DNA of 64,000 bases from Petrachloros mirabilis ULC683 (GTDB lineage: Bacteria; Cyanobacteriota; Cyanobacteriia; Thermosynechococcales; Thermosynechococcaceae), in NCBI RefSeq assembly GCF_009939295.1, contig NZ_WVIC01000010.1, positions 1 through 64,000 on the forward strand, given 5' to 3'. This document shows, piece by piece, positions 1 to 8,602 of this stretch. The translations under genes and the position numbers were made by a program. Numbering within the stretch: the first letter of the stretch is position 1; each line of letters starts with the position of its first letter. A model generated the notes under the pieces. That model searched no databases. It saw only the letters and a list, made by a program, of their open reading frames with translations, and was not told the origin of the DNA.

Positions 1-52
1 GCAAGTCTGGTAACTTAGCACATTTTCTTGATCTTTTTCTTGCGCTTACCCT

Positions 53-110
53 GGGCTAGGGGGGCAAGTGCAGGGATGAATGAGGCTTTTCAGACGGCCT
101 CTTAACAGCC
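53..110. repeat. Partial C-rich palindromic dispersed element
   Basis: The stretch matches one end of the element at 19515-19700 in reverse complement: a G-run followed by the same AGTGCAGGGATGAATGAGGC-like arm and the GACGGCCTCTTAA end. The other arm is absent, so this is a truncated copy. It lies in the 343-base leader upstream of the porin gene, where I see no other gene. Confidence 0.6.
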
Positions 111-343
111 TCAAGGCACCACCGCTCTGAGACAAATGCAATTTCAACATTTTTTTGATGCGAAAAACGCTGCTTTACCCTGGCATTTGTGAGCAGGGAT
201 ACAATTTCCCCTAGCGATCTCTCCCTAGACTCAGGTAAATTTTTCGCCAGCTTTGCCCCCAGAGACTTTCAGTTTACTCGCTGATCAGCGGGTGACCTTG
301 ACATGCGAATAATTTGTTCCCTGTATTTTGTGTGAGGAGATCC

Positions 344-2062
344 ATGAATTTATCTAGACCGCTCTGGCTTCGGCTTCTAGGAGCCACGCTGATCAGCCTC
401 GCCCCTATCCCCATGGCAGTGGCTACGGAAACGACATTTGCCTCCTTCCCACCCGCACATCTAGAGAGGCAAACAGATCAGCCCTTCCTTAATGCTGCCG
501 ATCCCAGCTTGCATGACTTTGAGCTGATCGATGAACTTAGCCAGGTCACCTCTGTCTCGCAACTGTCGGATGTGCAACCCACCGACTGGGCTTTTCAAGC
601 CTTGCAATCTCTAGTGGAGCGCTATGGCTGCATTGCAGGCTACCCCGATGCTACCTTTCGCGGCAATCGCGCCACCACTCGCTACGAACTGGCCGCTGCC
701 CTCAACGCCTGCTTAGACAACATCAGCGATCGCTTTGCCACCCAGGAAGATCTCGAAGCCCTTCGCGCCCTCCAAGAAGAGTTTGCCGCTGAGTTGGCAA
801 CATTGCGGGGGCGCGTCGATGCTCTCGAAGCCCGCACCGCCACCCTCGAAGCCCAGCAGTTTTCTACCACCACCAAGCTCACCGGTGAAGCCCTTTTTGC
901 CTTTGGCGGTCTTACCGGCAAAGTGGCCGACAATCTGCCAGGCCCCAATGCTGACATTAACGGTCGCGTTTCCTTTACCCAGCGCACCCGTCTCAACTTT
1001 CTCACCAGCTTTACCGGAAAAGATCGCCTGTTTGTGAGGCTACAAACCTCCAACCGCCCGGTCAACTTTCAGAATGCCGCAGGCACGACCATGACCCGGC
1101 TCTCGTTTGATACGGGTAACAATAACAACACTGTGGTGCTAGATCGCCTTGACTATATGTTTCCCATCGGGGATCGGGTCAGATTAACCGCCTTTGCCAA
1201 TGCCGCTTTCCATCATTACTACGCCACCACGATTAATCCTTACTTTGAAGGGTTTGGGGGTTCTAGAGGCTCTATCTCTTTCTTCGGAGAGCGCAATCCC
1301 ATCTATCGGATTGGCACGGCAGGCTATGCAGCCACCGCCGGGCTAGGTGCCACCGTTGATATTACCCCCCAAGTTCGGCTTGATGTTGGCTATCTGGCCG
1401 GACGAGCCGATCGCGCTGTTGCAGGGCCAGCCGTCAATCCTGCCGGTTTTCCCACAGTTGCCACCCAAACGGATGCGGGTCTTTTTTCTGGCAGTTACAG
1501 TGCCCTAGCACAACTCTCCTTTAAGCCCTATACCCAGGGACAAATTGGACTGACTTATGTACGAAACCATGCTCCGGACGGACATTTGCGACACTTTACA
1601 GGCAGTGGTGGAGCCAATGTACCCTTTGTGATCAACGGTGTGGCTCAGCCCCTCAACTCTGATTCTGTCGGACTAGAAGGCTCCTTTGGCATCACCGACC
1701 GATTTGCGGTGGGGGGCTGGGCGGGCTACACTCGCGCCAGCCAGTCCAACGGCAATGCCAACGCCGACATCTTAAACTTTGCGGTCAACCTGGCCTTTCC
1801 CGATTTGCTCAAGGAAGGAGCCCTGGGCGGACTGATTTTTGGCATGCCACCTAAAAAGTTTAATGACTCGCGCTGTGGGGGTGGCGGAGCCTGTCGATTT
1901 GAAGATCCAGACACGGGCTTTCACATTGAGGCACTGTATCAGTTCCCGGTAACTCGCAATATCACGATCACGCCAGGGATCATTTATTTGATCAATCCCA
2001 ATCACAACAACAATAACGGCGATGTTTTTGTGGGAGTTGTGCGTACCACCTTTAGCTTTTAA
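344..2062 (+). CDS. SLH-domain carbohydrate-selective/iron-uptake type porin (OprB family)
   Basis: Outer-membrane porin of the cyanobacterial SLH-OprB type, about 570 residues. An N-terminal signal peptide is followed by one SLH domain (motif LSDVQPTDWAFQALQSLVER, then GYPDATFRGN), which in this family binds peptidoglycan-linked polymer. Next is a short coiled coil rich in Leu/Ala/Glu, and the rest is a beta-barrel with alternating polar and aromatic residues ending in the outer-membrane signature ...RTTFSF. The ATG at 344 is chosen over an upstream TTG at 314 because GAGGAGA sits just before it and the signal peptide then begins normally. Related proteins mediate passive uptake of inorganic ions or small solutes. 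The substrate cannot be read from sequence. It stands alone, with no operon partner. Confidence 0.88.
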   Translation: MNLSRPLWLRLLGATLISLAPIPMAVATETTFASFPPAHLERQTDQPFLNAADPSLHDFELIDELSQVTSVSQLSDVQPTDWAFQALQSLVERYGCIAGYPDATFRGNRATTRYELAAALNACLDNISDRFATQEDLEALRALQEEFAAELATLRGRVDALEARTATLEAQQFSTTTKLTGEALFAFGGLTGKVADNLPGPNADINGRVSFTQRTRLNFLTSFTGKDRLFVRLQTSNRPVNFQNAAGTTMTRLSFDTGNNNNTVVLDRLDYMFPIGDRVRLTAFANAAFHHYYATTINPYFEGFGGSRGSISFFGERNPIYRIGTAGYAATAGLGATVDITPQVRLDVGYLAGRADRAVAGPAVNPAGFPTVATQTDAGLFSGSYSALAQLSFKPYTQGQIGLTYVRNHAPDGHLRHFTGSGGANVPFVINGVAQPLNSDSVGLEGSFGITDRFAVGGWAGYTRASQSNGNANADILNFAVNLAFPDLLKEGALGGLIFGMPPKKFNDSRCGGGGACRFEDPDTGFHIEALYQFPVTRNITITPGIIYLINPNHNNNNGDVFVGVVRTTFSF

Positions 2063-2102
2063 TGACAAATTTGACCCTCACCCCCAACCCCTCTCCCAGA
2101 GC

Positions 2103-2308
2103 GGGCTACCATGTACACACAAGTCTTGAAAAATTCAAAATCTTTGCACTCGCCCCCCCTAGCCCCCCCTCGCGCAGCGTGCCCGCAGGGCGTAATTCTG
2201 GGGGGAACTAGTTCTAACTTTCGGATTTCTCCCCCCAATTTTGGGGGGGTGGGGGGGTTAATGCAGCGTGGAACACGGAGAACTAGAGATGTGTGTACAC
2301 CGTAGCCC
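2103..2308. repeat. C-rich palindromic element with 19-base terminal inverted repeats
   Basis: The ends are inverted repeats: GGGCTACCATGTACACACA at 2103-2121 matches the reverse complement of 2290-2308 at 17 of 19 bases. Inside lie C-run and G-run arms that can pair (CCCCCC...GGGGGG twice). A nested G+C-rich segment (GCGCAGCGTGCCCGCAGGGCG) recurs inverted inside the copy at 19515-19700. The same terminal repeat type occurs at 55463-55630. The element fills most of the 413-base gap between the porin and protease genes. No protein is encoded, so it would need to be mobilised in trans if it moves at all. Confidence 0.75.
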
Positions 2309-2475
2309 AGTGCGGGAGAGGGGAACCGGAGTCTATATCCATTCTTGTTCTCCTTTTCCCACAGGGGAAGAAAGGGCTAGGGGATGAGTTTTGTCAGTCA
2401 GCCAGGGGAGGGGTTTAACATTCCCCCTCAATAGGAAAGAATAGGGAAAGGTTCCTCATTCTCCCGGTCACGCTC

Positions 2476-3939
2476 ATGACTGCGTTAATTTTTTTGGCTG
2501 CTGTTGTCTTCCTTGGCTGGGGCTTCTATCGTTCTCGTGCCCTAGGAAAGCTAGGGATTCTGGCTTGGCTCCAGTCGGTGGTGCTGATGGCTCCTTGGCT
2601 GGGGCTGTTTGGCTTAATTGGTGTGGGCATTGTTCCCAACTTGGCCAGTATTCTTTTGATTTTGGTTCTATCGATTGCGGTCTACATTTTTCTGGGACGG
2701 CAACTCCGAGCTTTAGCAGCTCAAGACTCTGCGGGTCAGGGCATAGCATCAGTTCCTAGGGCGGCAACTGAGGAGATCAACTCACCCAAAGTTGAGTCTG
2801 ACGCTGAGCCAGCAGTGACGGGGACACCCCCCCCGATCCCCGATGCAGAATTGAAAACGATTCAGGGACTTTTAGGAATTGATACTTTTTTTCCCACTGA
2901 GGTGATTCCTTATCAAGATGGGGTGATTTTTAAGGGGAACTTGCGGGGGGAAGCTGCTACAGTGCATGCCCATCTGAGCAAGAAACTGGCGGCTGCGCTA
3001 GGAGATGCTTACCGACTCTTTTTGGTGAACAATCTTGAGGGCAAGCCGGTGGTGATTGTCTTACCTAAGCGGAATGACCCCCAGCCTGCCACTCTGACCC
3101 AAAAGTTGTTTTCCTTAATTTTGGCTGTGGCCACCCTGGCTACTTGCCTGGAAACTGGGGGGCTGATGCTGGAGTTTGATCTGCTGCAAGCGCCCAATCG
3201 CTACCTGGAATCGCTTCCCCTGGGCTTAGGCATCTTTGGCATTCTGATTTTTCATGAGGTTGGGCATCAGGTCTTAGCCCGTCGCCATGGCGTCAAATTT
3301 AGCTTGCCTTTTTTGATACCGGCGTTGCAAATTGGGTCTTTTGGGGCTTTAAATCGATTTGAATCTTTGGTTCCTAATCGTAAGGTGTTGTTTGATGTGG
3401 CGCTGGCAGGGCCAGCAGTAGGAGGCATTGTCTCACTGGTGTTGCTTGTGTTCGGGCTATTGCTTTCTACCTCTGAGAGTTTGTTTCAGGTGCCCACCCT
3501 CTTTTTCCAGAGCTCTATTCTGGTGGGTACGTTATCTCGGGTGGTGTTAGGGGGGGCACTTCAGGAAGAGCTAGTCGCTGTTCATCCCCTGGTGGTGGTG
3601 GGTTGGCTGGGTCTGGTGATTACAGCTATTAATCTCATGCCTGCGGGTCAATTGGATGGTGGGCGAATTGTGCAGGCTATCTATGGTCGTAAGGTGGCCG
3701 GACGTACCACAATTTTTACGCTGATCTTTTTGGCGATCGCAGCTTTAGTCAACCCTCTGTCGCTCTATTGGGCGATTCTGATTTTGTTTCTTCAGCGGGA
3801 CTTGGAGCGTCCCAGCCTGGAAGAAATTACCGAGCCTGATGATGCTCGGGCAGCCTTGGGACTGTTGGCTTTGTTTTTAATGGTGGCAGTTTTGATGCCT
3901 TTGACTCCCAGCTTGGCAGGACGTCTAGGCATCGGCTAG
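2476..3939 (+). CDS. Site-2 type membrane zinc metalloprotease (peptidase M50 family, EGY-like)
   Basis: Intramembrane zinc protease of 487 residues. Two N-terminal membrane segments are followed by a soluble region containing a P-rich linker (TPPPIPDAE). The M50 core comes next, with the zinc-binding HEVGH motif at residues 260-264 and the distal NLMPAGQLDGGR motif at 386-397, whose Asp394 is the third metal ligand. Several further hydrophobic helices follow. The long N-terminal domain and GNLRGEA-type motif resemble plant chloroplast EGY proteins and their cyanobacterial homologues. S2P proteases cut membrane-bound substrates such as anti-sigma factors or assembly factors; the substrate here is unknown. 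The small membrane gene at 3962 follows after 22 bases and is probably co-transcribed. Confidence 0.88.
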   Translation: MTALIFLAAVVFLGWGFYRSRALGKLGILAWLQSVVLMAPWLGLFGLIGVGIVPNLASILLILVLSIAVYIFLGRQLRALAAQDSAGQGIASVPRAATEEINSPKVESDAEPAVTGTPPPIPDAELKTIQGLLGIDTFFPTEVIPYQDGVIFKGNLRGEAATVHAHLSKKLAAALGDAYRLFLVNNLEGKPVVIVLPKRNDPQPATLTQKLFSLILAVATLATCLETGGLMLEFDLLQAPNRYLESLPLGLGIFGILIFHEVGHQVLARRHGVKFSLPFLIPALQIGSFGALNRFESLVPNRKVLFDVALAGPAVGGIVSLVLLVFGLLLSTSESLFQVPTLFFQSSILVGTLSRVVLGGALQEELVAVHPLVVVGWLGLVITAINLMPAGQLDGGRIVQAIYGRKVAGRTTIFTLIFLAIAALVNPLSLYWAILILFLQRDLERPSLEEITEPDDARAALGLLALFLMVAVLMPLTPSLAGRLGIG

Positions 3940-3961
3940 TTGATGAGGAAGCTTTTTTCTG

Positions 3962-4213
3962 ATGGCAGCAACACCCGAAAAAACCTCTGGTTCATTTTGG
4001 CAAAGCACCCTAGGCTTTATCTTTAAGATTTTTCTATTCTCTACGGCAATTTCTGTTGCCATTAAGTTGGGGGGACCCTATATCCACGTTCCGGCAACTG
4101 ATGGTGTGGTTCTGGGTCTGGTCTTAGCCCCCTCATTGTTCTTGGCGATTTTAGTGACATTCTCTCGACGCTCCCCTAACGGGAGAGCGCGGGCTTCCCA
4201 AGATCGCTCTTGA
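3962..4213 (+). CDS. Small two-helix membrane protein, unknown function
   Basis: An 83-residue protein with two predicted membrane helices: one around residues 15-35 (FIFKIFLFSTAISVAIKLGG) and one around 48-66. The C-terminal tail is basic. I do not recognise a named family. It starts with ATG 22 bases after the M50 protease stop, so an operon with that gene is likely and a role as protease partner or neighbour is possible but unproven. The downstream non-coding stretch up to 4717 holds two repeat elements. Confidence 0.65.
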   Translation: MAATPEKTSGSFWQSTLGFIFKIFLFSTAISVAIKLGGPYIHVPATDGVVLGLVLAPSLFLAILVTFSRRSPNGRARASQDRS

Positions 4214-4238
4214 GTATTCCTGCACCACGCTACTTATC

Positions 4239-4372
4239 CAGGGTCATTTCATTCTAGGTTTAGGCAACGAGTTTAGGTAATTCCAGCCACAGATCGATCA
4301 AATTCCTGATACCTATAATGGCGTATTCTCGTAGAGGCATAAAGCTTCAGAATTTAGAATGAAACAGCCCTG
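4239..4372 (+). mobile_element. MITE-like inverted-repeat element, copy 1 (about 134 bp)
   Basis: The left end AGGGTCATTTCATTCTA (4240-4256) and right end TAGAATGAAACAGCCCTG (4355-4372) are imperfect inverted repeats. The element at 9294-9431 is homologous along its whole length when reverse complemented; shared blocks include AGCCACAG near the middle and GCATAAAG-TTCAGAA-TTAGAATGAAACAGCCCTG at the end. It has no coding capacity. It is followed within ten bases by a C-rich palindromic element of a different family, so this intergenic region has collected two insertions. Confidence 0.7.
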
Positions 4373-4380
4373 TCTCATCA

Positions 4381-4512
4381 ACTCTGCATTAGCTCCCCAA
4401 CCCCCCAAATTTGAGGGGAGAAAGGCAAAAACTTTGACTCTATTTCCCCCCAAATTTGGGGGGCTAGGGGGGCGAGTGCAAAATCTAAGCACCCTGCCAA
4501 ACACCCTCTAAG
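4381..4512. repeat. C-rich palindromic dispersed element
   Basis: Two C-run/G-run arms (CCCCCCAAATTTGAGGGG and CCCCCCAAATTTGGGGGG) flank a short spacer. The right part (AGTGCAA, TCTAAGCA, CAAAC) matches the right part of the copy at 19515-19700. The clear terminal inverted repeats of the 2.1 and 55.5 kb copies are not evident here. The 4513-4717 stretch that follows shows no gene and ends in the Shine-Dalgarno of the cytochrome gene. Confidence 0.65.
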
Positions 4513-4717
4513 GTTAAACTGGCGGGTGCTAGGTTTGTTGAGAGAGATCACAGTGATAGGTTGGGGACGGGTACACATGCAGAGTCTGCTGCGTGGCTTT
4601 GTGGATTGTAGATCTAGCAATCTGACACGACGTTGGCACAGAGGGAACAGAAGTTGCTGGCAGGTATTCGAGGTTAACTATCCCTGCCCAACTTCACCGT
4701 GAGAAGGACAATTGTTT

Positions 4718-5269
4718 ATGCTTTTTTTTCGTCGTTTTCGTCGTTTTCGTCGCCGTCGCCCGCCTATTTGGGGGGTACTGGTTTTGGTGGTGCTGTGGAG
4801 TGGTCTGCTGGGCTGGGGGTTAGCCCAAATCCAACCGGCGCACTCTGCCGACCAGATTACTCAGGCAAATCGCACCCTGCCAGTAGGCGATGAAATGCCC
4901 GCTAATGTAGACCTTGGACGCGATCTCTATTTGGAGTCTTGTGCCACCTGTCACCTGGCTGTGCCCCCGGAGGTGCTGCCTACGGAAACCTGGGGCATTT
5001 TACTCAGCGATTCCAATCACTATGGGGTGACTTTGAGCCCGTTGGTGAATCCAGAGCGGGCACTGATTTGGCGCTATATTCAGACCTTTTCTCGCTCCTT
5101 GAACCCAGACGAGCAAACCCCCTATCGCCTAGAGCGCTCGCGCTATTTTCGGATTTTGCATCCTGATGTGGACTTTACGGAGCCAATTCGTATGGGGTCT
5201 TGTGTGACCTGTCATCCTAGCGCCAGTAATTTTGATTTCCGCACGCTTTCAGCAGAGTGGCAAGACTAG
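4718..5269 (+). CDS. Diheme cytochrome c, membrane-anchored
   Basis: A 183-residue c-type cytochrome with two heme-attachment sites: CATCH at residues 75-79 and CVTCH at 162-166. The N-terminus is strikingly arginine-rich (RRFRRFRRRR) and then forms one membrane helix around residues 18-37, so the heme domain faces the lumen or periplasm. The ATG at 4718 lies ten bases after GAGAAGGA and is preferred to a TTG two codons earlier. Cyanobacterial diheme cytochromes of this size are common and little characterised; electron transfer is the family-level inference. Its last four bases overlap the convergent ubiX-like gene. Confidence 0.85.
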   Translation: MLFFRRFRRFRRRRPPIWGVLVLVVLWSGLLGWGLAQIQPAHSADQITQANRTLPVGDEMPANVDLGRDLYLESCATCHLAVPPEVLPTETWGILLSDSNHYGVTLSPLVNPERALIWRYIQTFSRSLNPDEQTPYRLERSRYFRILHPDVDFTEPIRMGSCVTCHPSASNFDFRTLSAEWQD

Positions 5270-5901
5270 TCGGGGTGCTCGTCAACTCCTTGCCAGCGCT
5301 GTAAGGGGACGCAATCAATCTCAAATTGATCCAGGGCGCGTGCAACCACAAAATCAACCAGGTCTTCTATGGTTTGGGGATGGTGGTACCAGGCGGGAAT
5401 AGCTGGCACAATGCGCGCGCCAGCTTCTGCTAGGGCTGTGAGGTTGCGCAGATGAATGAGGCTGAAGGGCGTTTCGCGGGGCACCAGCACTAAGCGGCGG
5501 CCTTCTTTGAGCTGCACATCGGCTGAGCGCTCCAGCAAATCAGCACTCAATCCAGCGGCAACTTTGGCGACGGTGCTCATGCTGCACGGCATAATCAACA
5601 TGCCCAAGGTGCGAAAGGAGCCGCTGGCGATGTTAGCCCCAACGTTGGAGGCAGGATGACAGATGAGCTGACCGCCATATTCATCGGCCTGTTCGCGCCA
5701 GAAGTGTTCTTGCTTAGCGGGTTCCGGCGGCATCCGGATGCCCTGCTCGGCTTGCCAGACTTGGTAGGTAGCTTTGGAGGCGACCAACTCAACGGCATAG
5801 TTGGCTCGGAGTAAAAATTTGAGGGCTCGGACGGCGTAGATGAGTCCAGAAGCACCGGAGACGCCCAAAATTAGGGGGCGAGAAGCATGAAGTTCAGGCA
5901 A
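5266..5901 (-). CDS. ubiX: UbiX-type flavin prenyltransferase
   Basis: A 211-residue flavoprotein of the UbiX/Pad1 family, which attaches a dimethylallyl group to FMN to make the prenyl-FMN cofactor used by UbiD-type decarboxylases. The N-terminal Rossmann-like motif GVSGASG (residues 14-20) and the family block LIMPCSMSTVAKVAAG are present. So are the ERSADVQLKEGRRLVLVPRE stretch and a final PAWYHHP motif. Start is a TTG, with no in-frame ATG nearby. No ubiD gene is next to it; in cyanobacteria the pathway feeds plastoquinone synthesis. The gene converges on the cytochrome gene with a four-base overlap. Confidence 0.88.
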   Translation of the reverse strand: MPELHASRPLILGVSGASGLIYAVRALKFLLRANYAVELVASKATYQVWQAEQGIRMPPEPAKQEHFWREQADEYGGQLICHPASNVGANIASGSFRTLGMLIMPCSMSTVAKVAAGLSADLLERSADVQLKEGRRLVLVPRETPFSLIHLRNLTALAEAGARIVPAIPAWYHHPQTIEDLVDFVVARALDQFEIDCVPLQRWQGVDEHPD

Positions 5902-6014
5902 GGGATCGGTTCAAGTGAGGGTGATTGGGCCGTTTTATTATAGCGAGAACACCCTCAGGGGCTATTTGAAGTGCCGAGACTCCGGGGCATGGGGCGCTAG
6001 CTTTTCAAGAGGGA

Positions 6015-6761
6015 GTGGCATCGACTACAGTGAAGGGCATTGCTGTTGCGATCGCACCCCCCTTGCCTGACTTGGCCACCCCGTTCGGAACCCTGTCTTT
6101 ACCGCTGCAACTCTCTGTGGTGGGGGCTTGGCTGGGGTTAGTGGTGGTGGTTGCCGAAGGATTGAAGCGCTGGCAGCCTGAGATTACCGAAGCCCCCCGC
6201 AAAGTGGTGCATATTGGCGTGGGCAATGTGATTTTATTGGCCTGGTGGTTTCAAATGCCCGCAGCCCTGGGCATTGGAGCCTCAGTTCTATTTAGTATTT
6301 TGACCCTGGTGTCCTATCGCTACCCCATTTTGGCCAGCGTCAGCGAGGTAGGCCGCCAAAGTTTAGGAACTTTTTTCTATGCTGTGAGTATTGGAGTCCT
6401 GATCGCCATATTTTGGCTCCTAGGACTCCCTCAATACGCCGTGATTGGCATTTTGGTCATGACTTGGGGCGACGGCTTGGCAGCACTGGTCGGCCAAACT
6501 TGGGGTCGGCATCCCTTTTATGTGTGGGGCATGACCAAAAGCTGGGAAGGGTCTCTGGCTATGGCGGTGGTCAGTTTTCTGGTGATTGCGGGCGTGCTAC
6601 TAGCAGTGCAGGGTTGGCAAGGGTCGGTGATCGGGGTTGCGATCGCCACAGCTCTGACGGCCACCGCCCTGGAGTCTTTTTCCAAGCTTGGCATTGATAA
6701 CCTAACGGTTCCTCTCGGGAGTGCCGCCACCTGTTACCTGCTCAATGAATTGTGGTTTTAG
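6015..6761 (+). CDS. Phytol/polyprenol kinase-like membrane protein (phosphatidate cytidylyltransferase superfamily)
   Basis: A 248-residue multi-pass membrane protein beginning at GTG 6015. Around residue 55 it carries the family motif EAPRKVVHIGVGN. Later come TWGDGLAALVGQTWGRHP and TKSWEGSLAM, the conserved blocks of the dolichol/phytol kinase (VTE5-like) group. In cyanobacteria and plastids such kinases phosphorylate phytol released from chlorophyll for tocopherol or chlorophyll re-synthesis. That substrate assignment is from the family, not from residues I can test. It is monocistronic here. Confidence 0.75.
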   Translation: MASTTVKGIAVAIAPPLPDLATPFGTLSLPLQLSVVGAWLGLVVVVAEGLKRWQPEITEAPRKVVHIGVGNVILLAWWFQMPAALGIGASVLFSILTLVSYRYPILASVSEVGRQSLGTFFYAVSIGVLIAIFWLLGLPQYAVIGILVMTWGDGLAALVGQTWGRHPFYVWGMTKSWEGSLAMAVVSFLVIAGVLLAVQGWQGSVIGVAIATALTATALESFSKLGIDNLTVPLGSAATCYLLNELWF

Positions 6762-6826
6762 GCATCAGAAGCTGGCCTTAGGCAACATTCAAATTTTGGA
6801 CGCGCAAACGTAGCCTTTCTTTAAGC

Positions 6827-7378
6827 TCATTGCATCACGGCTTCCCACCAGCAGAGTAAAGGATGTTGGCGATGTGGCATGTAGCGCCCTCTGGTTCGTA
6901 TGGCGGTAAGTGCAGATCGTAAAGTAGGAGCAGAAATATTCCCTATCTCTGACCAGTTTTTGACGATTGCTAAAGTTGACAGAATTTGTAAGTGCGGTGC
7001 TTCCCTTTGACAAAAGGAAATTGCCTTCTTATCATCGGTAGCAATAGCCCACTCTCGATGAACTGCGATCGCACAGGTTGCTGATTCACCATCATCTCCT
7101 AGCTCAAAAACATAATTTACGAATGTTTCCTCCTCATGTTCAGAATTGAAATCTACAAACGAGAGGAATCCCTTTTCAATAGCCACTTCAAACTGATTGA
7201 CATCCTCGTTATGCTCGTCTGCCAAGCGTTGGAGAGTCAGTAACTCTCTTTCTCTAACAACTTCAGTAACGACAACTTGAGCAGGTATAGACTGCATAAT
7301 CTCGATCAAATGCCCGGAAGCACAGAAGTTCAAGACACAACAGGCGTCAAGAATGACATGGGAGTGTTTTATTTCCAT
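6827..7378 (-). CDS. PIN-like ribonuclease toxin candidate
   Basis: A 183-residue protein with the spaced acidic residues of a PIN nuclease: Asp11 in HVILDACCVLN, Glu39, then GDDGESAT (Asp95/Asp96, Glu98) and TDDKKA (Asp115/Asp116). The GxGE and TDDK pairs are typical of PIN folds that bind Mg and cut RNA. It lies 18 bases downstream of the XRE/peptidase-like gene on the same strand and has its own GGGGAGA ribosome site, so the two form an operon. By analogy with XRE-COG2856 toxin-antitoxin pairs it would be the toxin. No frameshift is seen. Confidence 0.7.
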   Translation of the reverse strand: MEIKHSHVILDACCVLNFCASGHLIEIMQSIPAQVVVTEVVRERELLTLQRLADEHNEDVNQFEVAIEKGFLSFVDFNSEHEEETFVNYVFELGDDGESATCAIAVHREWAIATDDKKAISFCQREAPHLQILSTLAIVKNWSEIGNISAPTLRSALTAIRTRGRYMPHRQHPLLCWWEAVMQ

Positions 7379-7396
7379 AGCCTATCTCCCCATGCC

Positions 7397-8590
7397 TTAC
7401 GCCTGGCGCAAATCTAGATAAGCAGATTCTGCCAGCATCCCACTGGAGTGTTCGCGCAATGTTTCTGCGATGTGTCGAGCTTCTAGGCGATCAACACCCA
7501 GGAAATCTGCAAAGCGTCCTTCGGTGATTAGTCCTTGCTCCAAAGCTTCAATGGCAAGGTGCTGATAATGGATAGGGAGTCTGTCAACCCGCTGATCGAT
7601 CTCTTCTAAACCCAGTTCTTGTTGTACCCTCTTAACCTTTAATCCTCGATCTCGCAAACGATCCCAAGTTCCTGACGGAAGAAGTTTCATATCTTCTAAC
7701 CGATAAACAAGGGCTTCTATAGACACCCCATAATAATGAGCAAGAGTAAACAAATTCGTTGGCGTAAACTTTCCATGAGTCCGATACATATCGTTAAATC
7801 GACTCAGCAAGCCACTTGTGGGCATTAGAAAATACTTTGGAAAAGTTTCGGCTAATCGTTCACTCTCTGGAATTCTTTTGTATTGCCCCTCAAAATCCAC
7901 AACGGGCTTTCGTCTATGAGCAAGAAAATGGAGATAGCCATGAGCCATAGACCAACGCCGCCGTTCCTCGTAGTGACTCAGGTTTATTGCTATACAGCCA
8001 CCGAGTTGTTCATCATAGCTGTAAATTTCTGAATATTTTGCTGGCATATTTAGGTAAAACACCCTAATTCCTACACTTTGTTCCAAGATGTCTCGAAGCA
8101 GTGGAATTGGGCCATCTCCTAGTCCAAGCCGTTGACGCTCTGCGATCGCAATACTTTCTGCCGCTGCTTCTATCGGCATATTGTTCACGCTATATTCCTG
8201 AGGATAGTTACGAGCAATTGGAGCATCCATGATCTTCTCAAGCTCCAAGTAGTTTCGGCACAGTTCCTCAAGGCGCTGGATAATTGGGTTTATTTTTGCT
8301 TCTTCCTGTTCATTTCGTTGATAAGCAGCGCGAAACTGAACCTCAAATGGCTCAGTAATAGGGGTAGAGCGAACGAAATCGCTGATAGCTCGCCCGTAAG
8401 CACGAGCTAATTTGATTAGCTCATTTGGCTTGAGACGCCGCTCTCCCTTTTCAAGGGCAACAATGGTAGTTCGTGCAGCGTCGATGACTTTAGCAGCATC
8501 TGCTTGGGTCATCCCACTCTTCTTCCGTGCTTGCTGTAAAAGTTCTCCTAATTTTCGTAAATCAATAGTTTCAAGAATATTGGGAGCCAT
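7397..8590 (-). CDS. XRE regulator fused to ImmA/IrrE-type peptidase domain with altered active site
   Basis: A 397-residue protein. Residues 10-75 form a helix-turn-helix of the XRE class (GMTQADAAKVIDAARTTIVA). Residues 140-270 are an ImmA/IrrE (COG2856) metallopeptidase domain. The family motif is normally HExxH; here it reads HGYLH at residues 217-221, so both histidines remain while the catalytic glutamate is glycine (GGC codon). The downstream AETFPKYFLMP block, with the third ligand Glu247, is kept. The rest of the frame is intact, so loss of protease activity may be functional rather than decay. Likely the DNA-binding antitoxin or autorepressor of the PIN gene that follows. Confidence 0.8.
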   Translation of the reverse strand: MAPNILETIDLRKLGELLQQARKKSGMTQADAAKVIDAARTTIVALEKGERRLKPNELIKLARAYGRAISDFVRSTPITEPFEVQFRAAYQRNEQEEAKINPIIQRLEELCRNYLELEKIMDAPIARNYPQEYSVNNMPIEAAAESIAIAERQRLGLGDGPIPLLRDILEQSVGIRVFYLNMPAKYSEIYSYDEQLGGCIAINLSHYEERRRWSMAHGYLHFLAHRRKPVVDFEGQYKRIPESERLAETFPKYFLMPTSGLLSRFNDMYRTHGKFTPTNLFTLAHYYGVSIEALVYRLEDMKLLPSGTWDRLRDRGLKVKRVQQELGLEEIDQRVDRLPIHYQHLAIEALEQGLITEGRFADFLGVDRLEARHIAETLREHSSGMLAESAYLDLRQA

Positions 8591-8602
8591 AGCATGTCCC
8601 TT

